Source: Membranipora membranacea
Taxonomy: Eukaryota > Bryozoa > Gymnolaemata > Cheilostomatida > Membraniporidae
Direction of reading: 5' to 3'
DNA length: 64,000 bases
NCBI GenBank assembly: GCA_914767715.1
Contig: OU612066.1
Coordinates: 2,051,001 to 2,115,000 of the forward strand
This document shows positions 33,001 through 43,866 of this stretch, piece by piece. The number at the start of each line of letters is the position of its first letter. Position 1 is the stretch's first letter. The position numbers were made by a program, and so were the translations under genes. The notes under the pieces are model-generated. The model did not search any database and was not told the DNA's origin. It saw nothing but the letters and a program-made list of their open reading frames with translations.

Positions 33001-36000
33001 TGAGTCACTGATATACAAGATGACATCCAGTTCTGAATGATCTCTCTGATAGCGTCTTTTCTGTATTTTGTAGAATATGGTGCTAACATTTGTGACATCA
33101 ACTCACACACGATATCTCGGGATAATTCTATGAAACAGGCGGAATTATTACATATTTTGAGACACAGGTAATCAACCAATGACGCTCTGTTTGATTTTAT
33201 TTATTCATTCAAAGACCCTAAGTCTGGGAGTCAAATTTGGTTAGCTTATTGTATTGGAAAACCACTAAGTGTCACCTTAATGAAAATATGGGCCGCATGG
33301 AAAACTAGTAGCTCTTTTGTGTATACTATCTCAGACAGGAGGGGATAATTCTTATAACATATATGAGGCATTGCTTCTTGCAGAGAGGCTGGGTATATCC
33401 CACCCTCCCTGCTTCTTGATACTGTAGTAGGTTCATCTCATGCCTGGATGGATTCTTTGCAACTGAATAATAATGTATCCTTTCAAAATATTACGTAAAA
33501 TAATGTATGATTGGAGAACAAAGGCAACACGTTTATTTGTTTACTACAGGAGATGAAACTACCCTAGAGAATTTCTGTAATTTCCGAATAGCTCATAACT
33601 TTTTGATTGGTGACGGTATATATTTTTGCAAAAAAGGCACATGAGTTTAACATTGTTAATTGTAATTATGCAACTTTAAAGTTCCATTCGCCCCTATTTT
33701 CTTTGACAACAACAGTAATACTATTCGCTTCAATAAACTTGTCAAGAGATATCTCCTATGTTACAGTCAAAATCAGAAGTTAAAGCGAGATCACAGCTCC
33801 CCTAAGCTGAACAGTAATCCTGATATACAGTCAGAGGAAGGGGAGGACGACTATCAGTCATGTGACATAACTGAGGGAGACAATCCTGAAGTTACAAAAT
33901 CTAACAATAGGTGGCGCTATACAAGGAAAGGTCGGCTATTGAATAGACCAACCAGCTCTTCTAGTAGCATCTCCCTTAATAATGTCCAGGTAAGCGGATG
34001 TCAATATGTAACAATCGGATGGTGACCGCTAAGGCTTCCTAGGATCATCCTTTGGTGTTCTATCAAGCCTTCATTATATCTGATCTACTGCATCAGATTT
34101 TCATACCACTCTCCGATAACCTTTTGTGTTACGAGCTTATTTTTTACTTAATAGGAGGTGAAAACTCCGAACCTGGTACATGCACAACCAGAGTCTCCTA
34201 GTTTTCAGTTGTGTAATAAACCGCCGGAGCTGACGTACAGACAGATACAGCAGCAGAGTAACAGACAGACAGAGTCGGCTAAATGTCACTCGCCTGGAGA
34301 GAGAAATCAGAATATCAGGACTAATAATGAATCAACTCTTATATCAAAACGGCGGGCTCTACAGATAGCTATAGCAAGTAGGAATCAAAAAATGATTATT
34401 TATTTTGTTGTATGTAAAAATATTTATTGCTTTGAAATTAAAAATATATAACAATTACTTTCCCGTGGTAGCATCATGATACTATTACAACAATACTCCA
34501 GTTTGTTGGTAAATCATATGGCGAATCTGCAGTGCTTTGACTGTTTGTGATTGTTTTACCCTCCCTTTACAGGCCCCCCTGATATGTTCAAGGCTAAAGT
34601 TTGGCCGATGCCAGGTAAAGCAGCATGTCTCCCATGCACTCTACCTCTGTTGATTAGTTAACTAATACAGTGTCTCATATACTTAGGTTATAATCAGCGA
34701 GTCAATGTTTGTTGTTGTTCTGTTCTGTGTAGAATTATTGTTTGTCTACTAAGTGATTGTCTCACATTCCAGTTATTCTATCTGCAATTAGTCACGCCCT
34801 GTGAGATGTAGTCAAACCTTTAATAAATCTTAGATCAGGGAGAATTCTCCCTGCTTAGATTGAGCTGTGATATTAGGCAGTGTTTGTTTGTATTATCACT
34901 TATCATTTATTAATAACAACATACTCAATTTAGCATAGAGGCAAGAGAGGTGAAAATCGTTTAATTCAAAACACAAATCCACCTTTCCTAGCTCAGACTT
35001 AGACAGCGATGAATGGTTTTTATGCTCAGACGCTAACCCTCCAAATAGCTAGAAATAGATTTATAAAGCTAGGGCCATCTATGGAATATAATAAATTGAT
35101 GTTTAAAGATGTGCTATGTTAGGATAACTGTAGTGTGCTTTAAGGTGTGTTGGTTGCTAAAGTACAGTCTAATTTATAATATTCTAGCCTTGTTCACGTG
35201 GCCACTGGTTTTGGTTTTGTGCGAACAAGGCTAATAATATTCTTATCTGGAGATGTTGACTGAGAGAGAGAGAGAGATTGTGTGTAGCTTGTAGATACAT
35301 CCATAGACAACTACTACCATAATTATATGACAGGTTATAATGATGAAAAGAATAAAAAAAGATCAAAAAAAGCGAGCTTGAATGTTTCATGCTCTCGCAC
35401 AAAGATGTGATACAGTAAATTAATTACAGTCCAATCATTAGATCTTCTGAAATTCACAACAAAATTGGAAAGACAAAATTGGGATCTAGTCACACTTTAT
35501 GTTTCCCAACTTGATAGAGAACAAGCAGTAGCTGGGTTTTGCGTGTTCTGAGATCATCATATTATTATGAATGTTGGTCATAATAACACTGAGTGATGTG
35601 TTGTCTTGTGATATTTGTAGGACAGAACGTACACAGTTCAAGGACAAGTTCTGTAGCAACTTCCAATTTGTTTGTTGGATCAACTATCAAGAAAACACCA
35701 CAGAATGGGCTACCGGCGTACACTTCTCCTCAAAAGTATGATTTCTTCGTCCTCAAATCTAAATACTTATTCCTCTCCTTAATCCAATAATTGTTAATCC
35801 TATTGTTGTTTGGTCCTTGAAAGAATCTCCCTCGCCCAAAAATCCCTGCTCACGCTATTCTACGAAGTCTTGTAATTGGTATGTTGATCTTATCATGACT
35901 CTCCATCCCACTTTCTGTCCCACTTACTTGTGGCCCCATGTTTGTATCATTCTTATTTTGCTGTAGTTGAGATTACCAGGATCAGGCAAATCCTAAATAC

Positions 36001-39000
36001 ATGCACGACCTTCAATTCACTGAGGGAGAGTAGCAGGGGATTGATTACCCACCCTCCCTGTTCCGATCAATCAGTCAATCAATTAGATATCTTACATGAT
36101 TGAATACACACACAGTTTTATTACTATTGTTTGGCTAAAAATAAATAGAATCTGAGCAGTATTGATGTTGTTTGTGATTGGGATAATGGCCAATCAGTGG
36201 TGTTTTATTACGACATTAGATACTATTCAATGCTTCGTGACATACTTTTACAATCCTGGATCAAACCAACTGTTTTTATGTTTATTCAGTGCCGAAATTT
36301 GTAAATCTTGTTTCAAATTGCAAAGTTTTCATTGAGCTTGATTGGGGATTAAAGTTTCAGACGCTCAATATGAAAGTGTGTTATAATGGGTTTACTTTGT
36401 GGTTTTATTTGTCATGTGTGCAGGAGCAGTAAGGGTCAAAACTCAGTACCTCTGAAATCCGGTCAGAAGATCGTCAGCACTCCGTCCACTCACTCCACGC
36501 TCTCCGCTCTCAGACATCAGGTACGTATCTCCTGTTTATTTACACAGCTGGTCTGTATAAGTCTGGCTATCACTCTTATTTGATGTTCTATTGGACAGGT
36601 GTTTTGTTTCATTGACTACTTGAGTATGTTATGAAATAGCAACCTTGTCTCACCACCTCTTTGGGTTCTCAATGATAAATATTAAAATTGATCTGACGCG
36701 TGAGCTGAACCGAATGTTTCGTGTGCCTAGCCTAGGTAGGCTTTGGCGGAAAAAACTTAATATGGTAAAACAGTGACACACACACACTGACATGTATACA
36801 TACTTACTCACATGCAGCCTGCTGTATCCTTTACACCGTTAGATTATTTGAATCACATCCAGGCACATAGTCTTACCTAGTTTAAGTGCTCAAACCTTAC
36901 CTGGGTTGCTGGTATTGACTTATCATTATTGACGACATGCACGCCGGGATGCCGTCTATAATGAAATGAGGATACACACAACCCGGGAACAATCGAGCAC
37001 TCAAACTAGGTCTTACCTCATTTCATGATATAGTTCACTGCTGCACAGCCTTGTGTACAAATCTGAGCCGTGTTGTTGATTGTGTGGCAGCCTAATGCAT
37101 GTATGGATTGCACGGCAGCATGCGAGTCATCACCACCAGTGTTTTAGAGTTTGCTTTATGAGCTTGAATTCATGCATATGATTTATTCAAGCAGCTGATC
37201 TTGTATTAAAAAAATCGCACTCTGCTTCTTCTCACTCATCATATTTCACAGCAAACAGGCTATTACAGCGAGTGGACAACAGTTGCCTACTCTTTGATTG
37301 TGAGGGCACAACTTCTATATTTAACTGCATGTTCAATGATTTCAGTATATACATCGGCTCAATAGATATGGAATCCTCGGGTAATTTGCTCTCCCCATGT
37401 ATTTATTATTCCCTTAACAACAAACCATGAGAAACAATTACGATTAAGCTTGGGGCATATTGGTAACAACAGAAAACTGAGCTCATAAGTTCAATTCATT
37501 TATATAACAAAGTCGGCAACACTATATTAACCTTAATTTGCTCGGGAGTTCTATTACAAAGATTCTTGTAGCTTTTAATGTTGTGATTGCGTAGGTTTGA
37601 ACCACTGATATACTTGGTTTTAACAGGCTTTGCTAACTGCTTGCATAATATTGGTTTGCTTTAACCGCGCTTTGAGTGAGTGCTACCAAATGTCATGCTG
37701 TGTGCTTGTCTGCTGCTAGAAGATTGAAAAACTAAGAATGTTGAGGTGAGTATCGTTGATGCACGCATCATACTTTCACCACTGTTGTGATTTTCCTCGC
37801 ACTCTATTTGTGATTTATCAATGGCTAGATCATTTTGTTGAATAGACTTTCTGCTTGTCAGTAGTGCTAGCTTCACTAATCGGCTCTTACCAACCTTGTT
37901 GCCAACTTTACTGCAAGCGCACAACAAACCTTCTATGTCTACTAACCCTATTTTTCTCAAGCTTTTTAATGTCTGCACATTATTTTTGCAGGTTTGGTTT
38001 GATGAACAAGGCAGGGCCTATGTAACACTTGGAAATCAGCTAAACACATTGTTCAATAGGTATGAGCTTCGTAGTTTATACACTTTACCCCTGCATGATT
38101 AATTCTTGCCAGCTAAATTATTAATCCAAAGTCAGCTGTTCCAGTGTTAGTAGCAAGACAAGAGTATGGCAGTTTTATTTGCTGGTTGATAATTTTGAGT
38201 TTCTCCTCTTGACCAGTCATGTCATGTGACCTGTCGTATAAAAATCAAAGTGGGGTAAGTTTGAATTACCTAAAAGTGGCTAAGAACCCTTTTTATCAGA
38301 GCAGGGATAGGCAGAGATGAGGTTTTTATATCTAAAATAAAAATTTGTTCTTACACTTTTTCATTGTGGATATGGATTCATCATATCAACTTATCTCATA
38401 GATCATAGCTAGTTTCAACTTGGATAAGGAACCAAGTGAAAACTAACTGAATTTGATGAGACACATTCTTGTGCGAAATTTTGATTAACCACATTTTTTG
38501 CTTGTCATTCTTGTACAGGATATCAGGTCCTCATGCCTGTCAGTATGTTCTATACAACATTATTTTGGCCTTCATTGCTTAGCTAGTGATTGCCTCTCTA
38601 GCCGCAAGTAGTGGTTAAACAGAATACCAGAGTACAAGGGTACATTAGGACATCTCAATATTAACAACAATTTACAGCATAAAAATATTGAAGAAGCACT
38701 TGTCATGAGTATATTAGTAGTGTTTATTCCGATATGACTATGTTTTGAATATTTAACAGTTTTAAGCAGAGGATATGAAGAAAAGACACAGCCATGTCAG
38801 GCGCGAGGAGCCATCAACCCTCAGCAAGACAGCGCTGGCTATGCTGAGAAATACACCAGAGAAACCGAGTTCTACTACACCTAGAAATCGCTCATCGCTA
38901 GAGACATTACAGAGGTTCTGTCGCCATGCCATCAAACCAACTAGCAAGCAGGCATTTCTTGATACAGACAATCTGAAGTTATTACACAGCCCACCGCCTG

Positions 39001-39488
39001 CACCTCCTGTCAGCTCTCTCAGCTATGCTTCGCTGGGTACAGCACTACAGGTTCAGATGACTCAATCACTCAATAACCTCCCAACTAAACAGTCACGATC
39101 TGATGTTGACTACAACTACACACCCAAGAAAAGACCTCTGTTATCCGCGCGACTTCCACCGAAGGTCAAACCATTCACTCCTAGTGCAAAGCATAGACTG
39201 CATATCTCGGTTCAGCAATCCTCAGAAGGTGATTTGTGTATTCCAGCAACTATTGAACACCCACCCACATCTGTATTATCAAGCCGAGCCATGACTAGGC
39301 TGCTATGTGATAAATCAGTGCCGCCTGAAACTCAGTATAACAAATACATGACACACCTCAACAATAGATCTCAAACTACCACAAAATACTCTCGATACAA
39401 TGATGTTGGCGAGGTGGCCATAGCTGGGGGCTTCCGGCTAACTGCTGGGGAACCAAAAGCTCATCAAGTCTTCCAGTATTGTACATAG
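30030..39488 (+). CDS. Unrecognised Ser-rich protein, about 654 aa
   Basis: Exons: 30030-30144, 30395-30640, 33074-33167, 33767-33989, 34155-34377, 34573-34614, 35621-35735, 36424-36520, 37992-38059, 38519-38538 and 38767-39488. They sum to 1965 nt with all phases compatible. The start at 30030 (MTSLELLDIPWFAFDVPEYG) is the first in-frame ATG, but the gene may begin further upstream. Visible parts: an N-terminal segment with FLFRHYEDIDQYIVDYRTYH, long Ser/Thr/Gln/Arg-rich low-complexity stretches, VWFDEQGRAYVTLGNQLNTL near residue 395, and a basic C-terminal exon (KKRHSHVRREEPSTLSKTAL) ending GGFRLTAGEPKAHQVFQYCT. There is no signal peptide, membrane segment or catalytic motif. I do not recognise the family; a scaffold or cytoskeletal role would be a guess. 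The 20-nt exon and its AAG acceptor partner are the weakest parts. Confidence 0.65.
31080..31185. repeat. Cluster of GTTGGGG / CCCCAAC hairpins
   Basis: GTTGGGGAGCCCCAAC and CCCCAACGACGTTGGGG are back-to-back short hairpins, followed by diverged copies (GTGTTGGAGTAGGCCCAATG and CAGCGTTGGGGTGGGC). It resembles a collapsed, repeatedly folded element. No flanking duplication was assigned. Confidence 0.5.
31762..31811. mobile_element. 34-bp palindromic insertion with exact 8-bp duplication
   Basis: The element at 31770-31803 begins CATAGACTTAGTATA and ends TATTAAGTCTATG; flanks 31762-31769 and 31804-31811 are both GGACCCAC. It has the same termini as MITE A and as the element at 7606-7652, and it is the shortest member found. 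Confidence 0.85.
33373..33418. repeat. 30-bp micro-palindrome with exact 8-bp flanks
   Basis: CAGAGAGG...CACCCTCCCT (33381-33410) is flanked by GCTTCTTG on both sides (33373-33380 and 33411-33418). A related copy with the core GGTATATCCCACCCTCC lies at 41177-41202. Confidence 0.7.
34829..34860. repeat. 18-bp perfect palindrome with exact 7-bp flanks
   Basis: CAGGGAGAATTCTCCCTG (34836-34853) is flanked by CTTAGAT (34829-34835 and 34854-34860). It lies in an intron of the unrecognised gene. Confidence 0.75.
36870..37016. mobile_element. 133-bp MITE with exact 7-bp duplication
   Basis: The element at 36877-37009 begins CTAGTTTAAGTGCTCAAAC and ends GAGCACTCAAACTAG; flanks are GTCTTAC on both sides (36870-36876 and 37010-37016). 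The terminal CCTAGTTTAAGTGCTC also occurs alone near 42398. It is the longest member of the 7-bp-duplication class in this window. Confidence 0.8.
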
Positions 39489-39561
39489 GATCTTGTATTT
39501 TCATCTCAACTCCAAAACCATTTCCGTCCACTATGCAATTTCCCTTTTCGTACAATGTACA

Positions 39562-39567
39562 AATAAA
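39562..39567 (+). terminator. Poly(A) signal of the unrecognised gene
   Basis: AATAAA lies 74 bp after the stop codon at 39488, a normal distance for a short 3' UTR. Confidence 0.6.
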
Positions 39568-41169
39568 CCTAAATATATGTGTTTGATCCTGCTCAATGGT
39601 TATAAATAATTTGTGTTGAAATACATGTTAGGTGATCAATTCATATATTTGCTAATGTAATAATAATACTATCAAAGATATGACACCAATTATCTATCTG
39701 CCTTCCTTGATGTCCAACTGGTGTTTTGACCATCAACCAAGAATCTAATCAATGAACTGTTTTGACATTATCTATCATAGATATGTGTTTTCATTCAGAT
39801 ATGAGGGCAGTCCCCTTTTCAAACGGATACAAATTGGTACAGTCCAGGAACCCAACTTGTAGTTTATTGCAGCCACCCTCCCCTAGAATATGGGGAATCC
39901 ATGTTTATGTGCTGGGAGTTGTCTCTTCCTCTTGCACTTACAACGCTATGGTTAACAGGAAAATATCTTTGTTGTTTCCAAATAAACAGGACATATCACC
40001 TTGGCATCTATGCTTGACATATCGCTGTGTCAGGGCGTCAAGCACAGAAAACAATAAATCCGATAGTTGTAGCCATCGCTCATAGTATGTAATCGTACTG
40101 TACTGTGCTGTACTGTGCTGTACTGTGAAGCACACCACACATTTGATGTGATAATTAAAATCAGCAACAGAAACTGACAGTAAATTGGCTGATAGATAGG
40201 TAAGGAGCCTTATGACTATGTCTTTGACCTCTTTACCATCTTAACCTCATGACCACCAACCATCAACCGTCAACCAATATAATTCAGACAACTCAATAAG
40301 GTCAAAACATTACTACTCCTGTCTCAAAATGATCTTTCAGTGCAGTAACTGTGCCTCAATGTCAAATGTTTGGGAGGTCTGAACTGTCAAAATGACCATT
40401 AGACATATTTGTCAATACAATATTATATTGTTCCAAAAGTGATATATCACATCAATGTCAAATTATATGTTTCGAGTCAGTGTCATCATGAGAGTCCATA
40501 AAACAGTTTCTGTTTGGGGTATGGTGACGACATACAGACCTTGTCAATAGAATGGAACCTTTTTCTGATTGTCATATGCACATCGAGTACACTAATAGAA
40601 CTTTATACCAGTATAGGATCTATCATGGTATGACATGCTGTGGTTAGCTGGCTTCAGCGACTGATAAAAAAACCGCCAATGCAAATCATCATGAATGCAA
40701 GAATAATTTTGATCAAAATAATCAAAACATACAAGTAGGGGTGGAACGGATCAGGGTTGGGCAACCTCGGATCGGATATCGGATCGGTCTATAAATTCAA
40801 CCTCGGATCGGATCCGAACCCGGATAACGTGTAAAAACACTTAATTTACCAGTCACAGCAGCTCTTCTTTTGCACCATCATATACAATTAAGGTCATTGA
40901 ATACTTGGATAAACACCGTCAACAATCTCTTCCCTGAACCACTACCCTAATTCAAATGTGCACATATCAACTTGGATATAATTCTTTACAGTAGCAACTT
41001 ATCACTCAAACAGCGCAAGGATCACACAAGCAGATTATTTGAAATGATCATCTAATGAGTTCTAAGATCTCTTGACAACGAGAATTTGTGCATAGGCAGT
41101 CAATTTACCAGGATCACTCAAACCCCGATGTTAAAAATCACTGAGTTTGAACAAACTCCCTGCTCCTAT

Positions 41170-41209
41170 GGCCCAACAGGGAGGTATATCCCACCCTCCT
41201 TGGTCCCAA
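41170..41209. repeat. 26-bp micro-palindrome inside the hAT element
   Basis: CAGGGAGG...CCTCCTTG (41177-41202) is flanked by GGCCCAA and GTCCCAA (6 of 7 identical). It is related to the copy at 33381-33411. Confidence 0.5.
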
Positions 41210-41396
41210 ACTCTCTGTTGTGATTAGGGATAGGAATTGTTCTCCTACTTTGAAAAAGCAGAAGAGGATAATTACTTTGTTCATCAACCTAGACATTTTG
41301 TTACAAGGAACATCATTGGACAAAATTTTTTTCTTATGTCACAACGATCTGAGTAAAGATGCTTCTATCAATTTCAGCAGAAAAAACCATTCTGCT

Positions 41397-41646
41397 TGCA
41401 GGATAGCCTTGTGACATAGTCTATCTCTGCAGCACAGCAGTGGTGGCGCTGCCTTCCATCAAGAAAGGCAACTCCCAGAGTTCAAGGTTATGAGATATCA
41501 AAACCAGTGTTCCATTTAGACCCAAATATTTCCATAATATGGGTTTCCATTGTTTTCCCAATTTCGGTACTCAGACTAGGTGAATTAGTTCAAGCCCTAT
41601 GCTGCAGAGACAACGTATGCCTCAACAGTTCGCACATGCGCAGACT
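41397..41646 (+). repeat. About 250-bp dispersed repeat, copy 2
   Basis: This is the inverse copy of 4311-4562. It lies inside the hAT element, so it either arrived as a later insertion or is part of the transposon's cargo. Confidence 0.7.
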
Positions 41647-42602
41647 GAGAAAAAACACATCCATCAAATTTAATCAGCAACAATATAGATAGCTATGAAA
41701 ATGAGATAAGTATTTAATGCCTACTGATCACCACTGAGTGCAGTCAGCCAAACTCAATTATCTTATCTGAACTACAAATTAATGACTATCATACTTCCTC
41801 CCTTGTCATTTTCAGTGAGATAAATGATGCTAAGTAAGTGTTGATTAAAAACGCATCATCTCGGATCAGACATAACACATATCCGACCCGGTTTGTGGTT
41901 GGATCCGAGGTCAAATATCCGAAATCAACTCCAACCTCAAGAGGTCGTTCCACCCCTACATACAAGGGACAATACCAGCTAACAACACAGCACATGATTA
42001 CCAGACATCATGTTTTAGGTGTTAGCTGCTGGCACACTAAGATACATTTTCTATTATGGAGCTAGGGATTGGTGGGTGGATAGATGATTTTATGTCTGAA
42101 ATAACATTGAACGAGAACTAGGAGGCATAGATTCAAAACAAAGCTTATCCCGTATTAAAATAGATTAGCAAAAAGACCATTCTGTCACAAACTCCCCTTT
42201 ACATGCCGTAATCATCAGGTGGACATTTACGAAGAAAGTCATGAATAAAGTGATCTTCGTCTTGTTTGTGTTAAAAAAACATAGAATTATTAATATTATT
42301 GTCTTAGTTTGTATTGATAAAACCCTATGGCAGAGCGTCTGTCTATTTTCCTACATCACATTGTTTAGCCTTAATAATCCTGACACATTATAAAAACCTA
42401 GTTTAAGTGCTCAGATTTTGTTTGGTTTGGTTTCTATTTCATCGAACAAGTTTAGATATAGGAAACTAAAATATAAAGTGGTGATGAGGCCTACATGCGC
42501 AATAGCTTGACAATGTCGCAGCTAGTCGAGGCGCAAGGCCAAATTGCCATACGAGATGTGGCAATGGAAATCAATTAAATAACGATGAAGAAAGTTCAAA
42601 CC

Positions 42603-42939
42603 TTAAAGTGACAGTCCTACTAGGCCATGTTTGGTATGGTTTGAAAGATCTCAGACTGATAAGTCATTAGGGCATATGGCATAAAACAGCCTGTGAACCT
42701 AATTGCAGGGAAACTGCTGCAAAGTCTAAAATTTGGGATCATAGTGGATCACAGTGATTTATTGCCTCCACCTGACCACTATGATCCAATATGATCCTTG
42801 CTAATAAATTTTTTTCAAAAATTAAAATGCTATTCTCCACAATTTTAATTTTTTTAAAGTTTTTAGTTGCAATATGAGCTCACAATATTTGATTTACTAG
42901 AGTAATATATCCACTTTTCTAATAGAGCTGACGCTTTAA
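42603..42939 (+). mobile_element. TTAA-type MITE family B, third copy
   Basis: The element at 42607-42935 is flanked by TTAA on both sides and begins AGTGACAGTCCTACTAGG. It aligns along its length to 25287-25592 with a small internal repeat (CCACTATGATCCAATATGATCC). The right terminus is mutated (AGAGCTGACGCT). Confidence 0.85.
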
Positions 42940-43590
42940 AGCCAAGAGGTGGCACTTGAGAGCCGTTTTAAAGGCGGCCTGACTCTTCACTGATTTCAGG
43001 TTGTCAGGCAGTTTGTTCCACAGTGCTGCCATTTGATATGAGACCCTTCGTTGACCTGAACTGGTTGTGGAATCTGGAGGTGAAGTTATATGTTGGATGA
43101 GCGTGTGTTGTAGATATGATTGGAATGATGGTGTAAATTGAAGTGAATTGAGTGAAAAGTTTTATGGGAACAGATTAATGTTTTAAATTCATTTATCCTA
43201 AAAATATTTGATTTTATAAAAATTGGAGTGGATGAAGCTAATCTTTCTGACTTATAGATGATCCTAACATCTAATATTTTTTGAAATGACAATATCTTAT
43301 TGGTATGGGTCGCTGCTGCATTGGCCCATATCTCAATACAATAGCTCAATTTGGACAGTATAAATGAATTATAAAACATTAATAAAATGTATTTTGGCAG
43401 GTATAGGGAAATTCTGTACATCAGAGAGGCCGCAGGTGTAAGAGATTTCATCTGATGTTCTAATGACTTTTCCAAGTTAAATGCTCATCGAAATAGACCC
43501 CAAGGAACCTCACGCTTTTTACTTGTTCAATTGACTTGTTAAAAATTTTGATAGAGTTCGCCATCAAGGTTTGTTTTGGTGATTTTTAAA
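42940..43590 (-). mobile_element. LINE (non-LTR) reverse-transcriptase fragment
   Basis: On the minus strand the pieces read VRFLGVYFDEHLTWKSH, then YILLMFYNSFILSKLSYCIE and ILSFQKILDVRIIYKSERL, then WNKLPDNLKSVKSQAAFK. This is the usual order at the end of non-LTR reverse transcriptases. Frameshifts and stops separate the pieces, so it is a dead, 5'-truncated copy. It abuts MITE B at 42939. Confidence 0.8.
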
Positions 43591-43813
43591 AACTACATAA
43601 TTTGTTTTCTCTAAATTGATGATGGTAGTGGCATTTCATAATCAATTGCATCCTCGTTGATAATCAAATGCCACTGCCAGCAACCCGGCAACGTTCATTC
43701 GTTAAACTAGTAAAAACCATATCACTAATAACAAAATAGCAGAATTTCATTCCTAGTTGTGTCTTACACATGAATATCCAGGTCTGGTATACCACTTGAA
43801 ATAGGTTGCAACG

Positions 43814-43814
<1 letters not shown>

Positions 43815-43844
<30 letters not shown>
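43815..43844. repeat. (TA)n microsatellite
   Basis: About 30 bp of alternating T and A lie 20 bp before the polypyrimidine tract of the candidate exon at 43867. Confidence 0.9.
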
Positions 43845-43866
43845 ATTATGATTTTCTCTCCCTTAG

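Larger units (their letters stand above)
30641..33073. other. Long intron of the unrecognised gene
   Basis: This 2.4-kb intron holds a cluster of GTTGGGG/CCCCAAC hairpins (31080-31185), a 34-bp palindromic insertion (31762-31811) and a GC-rich patch at 32150-32230. Open frames across 32097-32474 on both strands look like a by-product of the GC-rich patch. No exon is recognised. Confidence 0.45.
40728..41966. mobile_element. Non-autonomous hAT-type DNA transposon
   Basis: The element at 40736-41958 (1223 bp) is flanked by exact CATACAAG duplications (40728-40735 and 41959-41966). Its ends are TAGGGGTGGAACGGATC and CGTTCCACCCCTA, followed inwards by degenerate CGGATCGGAT / ATCCGAGG subterminal repeats. 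The 8-bp duplication and the (C/T)AGGGGTG end are typical of hAT elements. No transposase is visible. It contains a 250-bp dispersed repeat (41397-41646) and a micro-palindrome (41177-41202). Confidence 0.88.

Noticed and set aside
38762-38971. Minus-strand frame opposite the last exon of the 654-aa gene
   Set aside because: It is a shadow of the plus-strand coding exon.
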